A program made the position numbers and the translations under genes. Below are positions 58,427 to 64,000 of a stretch of DNA of 64,000 bases, piece after piece; within the stretch, counting starts at the first letter, position 1; every line of letters begins with the position of its first letter. The DNA is taken from assembly GCA_052384575.1 (NCBI GenBank), contig JBQSUQ010000014.1. One strand, 5' to 3'. The notes below the pieces were generated by a model. The model searched no databases. It saw only the letters and a program-made list of their open reading frames with translations, and was not told the DNA's origin. The DNA is from JBQSUQ01 sp052384575. GTDB taxonomy: Bacteria; Pseudomonadota; Gammaproteobacteria; Enterobacterales; Pasteurellaceae.

Positions 58427-58467
58427 AAAGTGCGGTTGAAAAAATCTCAATTTTTACACCGCACTTT
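58427..58467 (-). repeat. Inverted USS pair in the rpoB-rpoC spacer
   Basis: AAAGTGCGGT at 58427-58436 and ACCGCACTTT at 58458-58467 could form a 10-bp hairpin in the mRNA between rpoB and rpoC. On the minus strand no T-run follows, so it is probably not a full terminator. Confidence 0.7.
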
Positions 58468-58544
58468 GCACGGATAAACTTTGTTTTTGAGCCTAACCCA
58501 AAAGCGCTAAGCTCAAATTACACATCATAAACAAGCTCAGTGAA

Positions 58545-61500
58545 TTACTCTTCATCCAAGTCAATGTTTAGACCAAGTGAACGAATCTCTTTCATAATTA
58601 CATTGAAAGATTCTGGTGTACCTGGATCCATTTGTTGGTTGCCACTCACGATGTTTTTATACATCTTCGTACGACCATTCACGTCATCAGATTTCACCGT
58701 TAACATTTCTTGTAAGGTATAAGCAGCACCATAAGCTTCAAGTGCCCACACCTCCATCTCACCGAAACGTTGACCACCGAACTGTGCTTTACCACCTAAT
58801 GGTTGTTGTGTTACTAAGCTGTAAGAACCTGTTGAACGCGCGTGCATTTTATCATCAACTAAGTGGTTCAATTTGAGCATATACATGTAACCTACAGTTA
58901 CTGGACGCTCAAATTTTTCACCCGTACGACCATCATACAGGGTAATTTGACCAGAAGTTGGCAAACCACCTAATTGAAGTAACTCTTTGATTTCTTTCTC
59001 TGCTGCACCATCAAATACAGGGGTTGCAACAGGTAGACCTTTACGCAAGTTCTCTGCCAAACGCATCACTTCTTCATCAGTGAAAGTGCTTAGATCCACA
59101 GTTTGTGAGCCATGACCTAAATCGTAGGCTTTTTGGATATAACCACGCAATTTCTCAACATCTTGTTTTTGTTTGATCATTGCATTGATTTGATCACCAA
59201 TACCGCGTGCCGCTAAACCTAAGTGTGTTTCTAAGATCTGACCAATATTCATACGAGAAGGAACACCCAATGGGTTCAATACGATCTCAACTGGTTGACC
59301 ATTTTCATCGTATGGCATATCTTCAACTGGGTTAATTTTCGAGATAACCCCTTTGTTACCATGACGACCCGCCATTTTATCACCAGGTTGAATTTGGCGT
59401 TTAACAGCAAGATACACTTTAACTACTTTCAATACGCCTGGTGCTAAATCATCCCCTTGGATAATCTTGCCACGTTGAACTTCTAATTTCAGTTCAAAGT
59501 CTTTGCGTAATTCTTCGTATTGTTCAGCAAGTTGCTCTAATTGATTTTGTTTAGCTTCATCACTTAATGTTTGTTCTAACCATTGAGTGCGGTCTAATTT
59601 ATCTAATTCTTTCTCACCGATGCCACCTTCAATTAAGAGGTTGCGTACACGAGAGAATAAACCGGCTTCAAGAATTTCAAGCTCTTCAACAAGATCTTTT
59701 TTCGCTTCTTTAAGCTGCATTTCTTCGATTTCAAGTGCACGTTTGTCTTTTTCTACACCATCACGCGTAAAGACTTGAACATCGATAACTGTACCAGAAG
59801 TCCCATTAGGTACACGTAAAGAAGAATCTTTCACATCAGACGCTTTTTCACCAAAGATAGCACGAAGTAATTTTTCTTCTGGAGTTAATTGTGTTTCACC
59901 TTTAGGTGTCACTTTACCCACAAGAATATCGCCACCTTTGACTTCAGCACCGACATAAACAATACCAGATTCGTCTAATTTACTTAATGCCGCTTCACCT
60001 ACGTTTGGAATATCTGCAGTAATTTCTTCTGCACCTAATTTGGTATCACGTGCAACACAAGATAATTCTTGGATATGAATTGTAGTGAAACGATCTTGTT
60101 GTACAACACGCTCAGACACTAACATTGAGTCTTCGAAGTTATAACCATTCCAAGGCATGAACGCCACGCGAATGTTTTGACCTAATGCTAATTCACCTAA
60201 ATCTGTTGATGGACCATCTGCTAAGATTTCGCCACGCCCCACTGGTTCACCTAAATTCACACAAGGAATTTGGTTGATACAAGTATTTTGGTTTGAACGG
60301 GTATATTTGATTAAATTATAAATATCAATGCCCGCTTCGCCTGGGATAGTTTCATCTTCGTTGACTTTCACAACAATACGTGAAGCATCTACATATTGAA
60401 TTGTACCACCACGTTTAGCAACAACAGCTACACCGGAGTCAAGTGCGATAGGTTTTTCCATACCTGTACCGACTAACGGTTTATCCGCACGTAATGTTGG
60501 TACGGCTTGACGTTGCATGTTCGCGCCCATTAAGGCACGGTTCGCATCATCATGCTCAAGGAACGGAATTAACGCTGCAGCAACAGAAACAACTTGCTGT
60601 GTTGAAACGTCCATATAATGAATTTCATCTGGACGATATAAACCAGACTCACCATGCTCACCACGACAGGTTACAAAAGCATCAGTAAAACGGAAATCTT
60701 CATCTAAGTTTGAGTTCGCCTGCGCAATCACATATTTGCCTTCTTCAATTGCTGACAAATATTCGATTTCTTCTGTTACTTGACCATTGATTACTTTACG
60801 GTATGGTGTTTCTAAGAAACCATAGTCGTTGGTACGAGCATATACAGAAAGCGAGTTAATCAAACCGATATTTGGACCTTCAGGAGTTTCGATTGGACAA
60901 ACACGACCATAGTGAGTGGTATGTACGTCACGCACTTCGAAGCCTGCTCGTTCACGCGTTAAACCACCTGGACCTAATGCAGAAATACGACGTTTATGTG
61001 TCACTTCTGAAAGTGGGTTATTTTGGTCCATAAATTGAGATAATTGAGATGAACCAAAGAATTCTTTCACTGCTGCAGAAATTGGTTTCGCATTGATTAA
61101 ATCTTGTGGCGTAACATTATCTAAATCGCCTAAAGATAAACGTTCACGAACAGCACGCTCAACACGAACTAAACCAATACGGAATTGGTTCTCAGCCATT
61201 TCACCAACAGAACGGATACGACGGTTACCTAAGTGGTCAATATCGTCTACTTCACCACGACCATTACGAATGTCGATAAGTTTTTTCATCACATTCACAA
61301 TGTCTTCTTTGCTTAATACACCGCTACCCGCTTCTTCTTCAATGCCTAAGGAACGATTGAATTTCATGCGACCAACTGCAGAAAGATCATAACGTTCAGT
61401 TGAGAAGAATAAGTTATCAAATAAACCTTCCGCTGCTTCTTTTGTTGGTGGTTCACCTGGACGCATCATACGGTAGATTTCAACTAATGCACTTAAGCGA

Positions 61501-62573
61501 TCATAAGATGGATCTACACGTAATGTTTCAGACATATAAGGACCGAAATCTAAATCGTTAGTGAATAGCGTTTCGATCTTGTTGTAACCTGCTTGTACTA
61601 ATTTTGCTAATAATTCTAAGGTTAATTCCGTATTCGCAGGACAAACTAACTCGCCAGTTTCCAAATCAACATAATCTTTCGCGACAACTTTACCCACAAT
61701 ATATTCAGTAGGAACAGTAACTAAAGTCACATTATCTTTTTCTAATGCGCGAATATGGCGAGCTGTAATACGACGACCGCGTTCAACATACACTTTACCA
61801 TTTGCTTCAATATCAAATGTCGCAGTTTCACCACGTAAACGTTCAGGAACAAGTTCCATTAATAGCTTATTGTCCTGAACTTCATAGCTGATTTTCTCAA
61901 AGAATAAATCTAAAATTTCTTCTGTTGTATAGCCTAAAGCTCGTAAAATAATGGTTGCTGGTAATTTACGGCGACGGTCAATACGTGCAAATAAATTATC
62001 TTTCGGATCAAATTCAAAATCTAACCAAGAACCACGATAAGGAATAATTCTTGCGTTATATAATACTTTACCTGAAGAGTGAGTTTTACCCTTATCACTA
62101 TCAAAGAACACGCCTGGACTGCGGTGTAATTGGGATACGATAACACGCTCAGTACCATTAATAACGAAAGTACCATTTTCAGTCATTAATGGGATTTCGC
62201 CCATATACACATCTTGTTCTTTAATATCTTTAATTGTGCCTGGCGCCGCATCTTTATCGTAGCTAACTAAACGTAAATTTACACGTAATGGCGCAGCATA
62301 AGTTGTACCACGAATTTGACATTCACGAACATCAAATACAGGCTCGCCTAATTTATAGCTGACATATTGTAATTCAGTGCTGCCATTATTGCTTACGATA
62401 GGGAAAACAGAACGGAACGCAGCTTCCAAGCCTTGTTGACCTTCTGGATCTCTTTGAATGAATTTATCAAAGGAGTCTAATTGAATAGTTAATAAATAAG
62501 GTACATTTAAAACTTGCGGACGTTTGCCGAAGTTTTTACGAATACGCTTTTTCTCGGTATAGGAGTAAACCAT
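58545..62573 (-). CDS. rpoB: DNA-directed RNA polymerase subunit beta
   Basis: 1342 aa beginning MVYSYTEKKRIRKNFG and ending LGLNIDLDEE, the standard enterobacterial/Pasteurellaceae form. The rifampicin region reads SQLSQFMDQNNPLSEVTHKR then ALGPGGLTRER, the drug-sensitive wild-type sequence. The lineage-specific beta insertions are present, consistent with a gamma-proteobacterium. A 149-bp or longer spacer separates it from rpoC, and a 304-bp leader-like region separates it from rplL. Confidence 0.98.
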   Translation of the reverse strand: MVYSYTEKKRIRKNFGKRPQVLNVPYLLTIQLDSFDKFIQRDPEGQQGLEAAFRSVFPIVSNNGSTELQYVSYKLGEPVFDVRECQIRGTTYAAPLRVNLRLVSYDKDAAPGTIKDIKEQDVYMGEIPLMTENGTFVINGTERVIVSQLHRSPGVFFDSDKGKTHSSGKVLYNARIIPYRGSWLDFEFDPKDNLFARIDRRRKLPATIILRALGYTTEEILDLFFEKISYEVQDNKLLMELVPERLRGETATFDIEANGKVYVERGRRITARHIRALEKDNVTLVTVPTEYIVGKVVAKDYVDLETGELVCPANTELTLELLAKLVQAGYNKIETLFTNDLDFGPYMSETLRVDPSYDRLSALVEIYRMMRPGEPPTKEAAEGLFDNLFFSTERYDLSAVGRMKFNRSLGIEEEAGSGVLSKEDIVNVMKKLIDIRNGRGEVDDIDHLGNRRIRSVGEMAENQFRIGLVRVERAVRERLSLGDLDNVTPQDLINAKPISAAVKEFFGSSQLSQFMDQNNPLSEVTHKRRISALGPGGLTRERAGFEVRDVHTTHYGRVCPIETPEGPNIGLINSLSVYARTNDYGFLETPYRKVINGQVTEEIEYLSAIEEGKYVIAQANSNLDEDFRFTDAFVTCRGEHGESGLYRPDEIHYMDVSTQQVVSVAAALIPFLEHDDANRALMGANMQRQAVPTLRADKPLVGTGMEKPIALDSGVAVVAKRGGTIQYVDASRIVVKVNEDETIPGEAGIDIYNLIKYTRSNQNTCINQIPCVNLGEPVGRGEILADGPSTDLGELALGQNIRVAFMPWNGYNFEDSMLVSERVVQQDRFTTIHIQELSCVARDTKLGAEEITADIPNVGEAALSKLDESGIVYVGAEVKGGDILVGKVTPKGETQLTPEEKLLRAIFGEKASDVKDSSLRVPNGTSGTVIDVQVFTRDGVEKDKRALEIEEMQLKEAKKDLVEELEILEAGLFSRVRNLLIEGGIGEKELDKLDRTQWLEQTLSDEAKQNQLEQLAEQYEELRKDFELKLEVQRGKIIQGDDLAPGVLKVVKVYLAVKRQIQPGDKMAGRHGNKGVISKINPVEDMPYDENGQPVEIVLNPLGVPSRMNIGQILETHLGLAARGIGDQINAMIKQKQDVEKLRGYIQKAYDLGHGSQTVDLSTFTDEEVMRLAENLRKGLPVATPVFDGAAEKEIKELLQLGGLPTSGQITLYDGRTGEKFERPVTVGYMYMLKLNHLVDDKMHARSTGSYSLVTQQPLGGKAQFGGQRFGEMEVWALEAYGAAYTLQEMLTVKSDDVNGRTKMYKNIVSGNQQMDPGTPESFNVIMKEIRSLGLNIDLDEE

Positions 62574-62877
62574 TGGGGTTCCTCTGTAATTTCTTAGTGT
62601 GGCCGTTTACAATGAATAAAAGTGCGGTGAAAAAAATAACACTTTTTTATTGAATCATTGCAATATTTTTGAACCCGTTCACTAGATACCGCACTCTGAA
62701 CCTTACTTCTGATGAGCGGATTACCATTAAGCTAACAGCTTGATTTAACTTAATTTATCGGTAATTAAACGGTGAATTTTTTTGTGCATATTATTAGGCA
62801 CAAAATGGCTGACGGAGATCCGCCAGCCACTTTATCCAGAATTCACTGGACCCGAAGAGGGAAAGTATCAATCAAAA
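62574..62877 (-). promoter_or_regulatory. rplL-rpoB intergenic region with attenuator-like hairpin
   Basis: 304 bp with no gene. At 62806-62829 (minus strand) TGGCTGGCGGA and TCCGTCAGCCA form an 11-bp stem (one G-T pair), followed by TTTT: placed as the rplL-rpoB attenuator of E. coli, which lets only part of the transcripts reach rpoBC. A USS occurs near 62620. Any RNase III site cannot be judged by eye. Confidence 0.65.
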
Positions 62878-63249
62878 TTATTTGATTTCTACTTTAGCGC
62901 CTGCTTCTTCTAATTCTTTCTTAAGTGCTTCAGCTTCTGCTTTAGAGATGCCTTCTTTTAATGCTGCTGGTGCAGATTCAACTAAGTCTTTAGCTTCTTT
63001 TAAGCCTAAACCAGTTGCACCACGTACTGCTTTGATTACAGCAACTTTGTTTGCACCTGCTTCAGCAAGAACTACATCGAATTCAGTTTTTTCTTCTGCC
63101 GCTGCTGCTGCACCTGCTGCTGGCGCCGCTGCTGCTACTGCTGCTGCTGAAACACCGAATTTTTCTTCCATCGCTGCGATTAATTCAACGATTTCTGATA
63201 CTGATTTTGAAGCAATCGCTTCGATTAGTTGTTCGTTAGTTAATGACAT
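62878..63249 (-). CDS. rplL: 50S ribosomal protein L7/L12
   Basis: 123 aa starting MSLTNEQLIEAIASKSVSE. The N-terminal dimerisation domain (1-~33), Ala-rich flexible hinge (~36-52) and C-terminal factor-binding domain with KVAVIKAVRGATGLGLKEAK are clear. The ATG at 63249 is chosen over an upstream start at 63258. Forms the stalk with L10. Confidence 0.97.
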   Translation of the reverse strand: MSLTNEQLIEAIASKSVSEIVELIAAMEEKFGVSAAAVAAAAPAAGAAAAAEEKTEFDVVLAEAGANKVAVIKAVRGATGLGLKEAKDLVESAPAALKEGISKAEAEALKKELEEAGAKVEIK

Positions 63250-63306
63250 AACAATCAATTCCTAAAGTAAATAAGTTTGTAAACGATTTAAGAAAGGCTA
63301 TAAAAA

Positions 63307-63798
63307 TTAAGCCGCTTCTTGTAATTTGTCGCGTAATGCTGCAAAAGTGCGAACAAGTTTGCCTGCCGCAGCTTCTTTCATTGTACCCATTAAACGTGCA
63401 ATCGCTTCTTCGTAAGTTGGTAATGTTGCCAAGAAGTTAACATCTTGGATTTTACCTTCAAAGGCTGCACCTTTAAGTTCGAACTCTTTGTTTGCTTTTG
63501 CGAACTCGCTGAACAAACGTGCTGCTGCACCTGGGTGTTCATTAGAGAATGCAATAAGAGTTGGACCTGTAAACGCATCTTTCAAGCACTCGAAATCTGT
63601 GCCTTCTACTGCGCGACGTAATAATGTATTACGAACAACACGCATTGAAACGCCAGCTTCGCGAGCTGATTTGCGTAATTCAGTCATTTTCTCAACTGTT
63701 ACACCACGAGAATCCGCGATAACAGCTGAAAGGGCACCTTTGGCTGCTTCATTTACTTCAGCAACAATTGCTTGTTTATCTTGAAGATTTAATGCCAT
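63307..63798 (-). CDS. rplJ: 50S ribosomal protein L10
   Basis: 163 aa starting MALNLQDKQAIVAEVNEAAKG, with the rRNA-binding N-terminal domain (LRKSAREAGVSMRVVRNTLLRRAV) and the C-terminal helix that binds L7/L12 dimers. First gene of rplJ-rplL-rpoB-rpoC in this window. The L10-L12 complex normally represses its own mRNA through the leader. Confidence 0.97.
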   Translation of the reverse strand: MALNLQDKQAIVAEVNEAAKGALSAVIADSRGVTVEKMTELRKSAREAGVSMRVVRNTLLRRAVEGTDFECLKDAFTGPTLIAFSNEHPGAAARLFSEFAKANKEFELKGAAFEGKIQDVNFLATLPTYEEAIARLMGTMKEAAAGKLVRTFAALRDKLQEAA

Positions 63799-63829
63799 TG
63801 GCTTTTAGCTCCTGAATACACTCCGATAA

Positions 63830-63990
63830 CTCGGAATTAAATTACCTAATATAAACAACATATTAGGACGACTTCGGTGTACAGAAGCAGAAAATTCTTT
63901 TTCTGTTCACCATCTACGTAGGCAATTAAGAAAACTCAGTTAAATTTAACCGCGTTTTCTCCTACGGTCTTCGACGGGGCTTGATGAGGC
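63830..63990 (-). promoter_or_regulatory. Probable L10 (rplJ) autoregulatory leader
   Basis: About 200 bases upstream of rplJ with no gene. The minus-strand sequence has CGTAGG (near 63962) that can pair with CCTACG (near 63917), and a tract reading GCCTCATCAAGCCCCGTCG at the distal end, resembling the L10 leader (Rfam L10_leader). Boundaries are approximate; a covariance search would settle it. Confidence 0.6.
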
Positions 63991-64000
63991 AAGCACCATC

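Noticed and set aside
62882..63265. Long open frames opposite rplL, rplJ and rpoBC
   Set aside because: Shadows produced by the codon bias of highly expressed genes; no ribosome-binding sites or recognisable domains.

Overview
The window is a chromosomal segment of a Pasteurellaceae bacterium, almost certainly a Haemophilus species. The 9-base DNA uptake sequence AAGTGCGGT (Hin-type USS) occurs roughly forty times by eye, many copies paired as inverted repeats that form terminators. The core proteins (MetJ, DnaA, CyaA, RadC, L28/L33 and others) are gamma-proteobacterial in type and the DNA is AT-rich. The presence of aquaporin and galactitol genes, and rplJL placed directly next to rpoBC, point away from H. 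influenzae Rd as I remember it and toward a relative such as H. parainfluenzae. That species call is inference.

Layout. 0-3.4 kb: gmhB and the MetJ-controlled methionine importer metNIQ. 3.4-8.2 kb (minus strand): mnmE, two accessory genes, then the conserved yidC-yidD-rnpA-rpmH block, facing dnaA-dnaN-recF (8.6-12.2 kb). 12.2-15.5 kb: crp, yheU, slmA, dut, coaBC. 15.7-21.0 kb: radC, rpmB-rpmG, mutM, aqpZ, metJ, fxsA, pyrE, rph. 21.2-27.5 kb: a galactitol catabolic operon placed between the divergent genes rph and yicC. 27.7-31.2 kb: yicC, ygfZ, pyrG. 31.25-41.05 kb: a type I restriction-modification island between pyrG and eno, which are neighbours in E. coli. 41.3-53.9 kb: eno, an amino-acid ABC transporter, yeiH, a glutathione-reductase-type gene, an EamA transporter, arfA, a PerM-type permease, narP and cyaA. 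54.1-63.8 kb (minus strand): rpoC, rpoB, rplL, rplJ, preceded by a probable L10 leader.

The main accessory system is the type I RM island. It has one complete two-domain hsdS, hsdM, hsdR, a half-size S-like gene at the head of the operon, and an Abi_2 protein with two HEPN RNase motifs four bases after hsdR. It also carries two silent, start-less hsdS target-recognition cassettes on either side of a tyrosine recombinase. The cassettes share near-identical end sequences with the two halves of hsdS, so specificity switching by inversion or cassette exchange is expected. Each copy of the 3' recombination repeat also contains a USS, so the swap site is also a DNA-uptake signal.

The galactitol operon has the enterobacterial gat order, but a class I LacD-type aldolase stands where gatY normally is, while gatZ is kept and no separate tagatose-6-phosphate kinase gene is visible. 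A CRP-like site lies upstream, and both crp and cyaA are in the window. arfA has an intrinsic terminator inside its coding region, the signature of tmRNA-gated expression.
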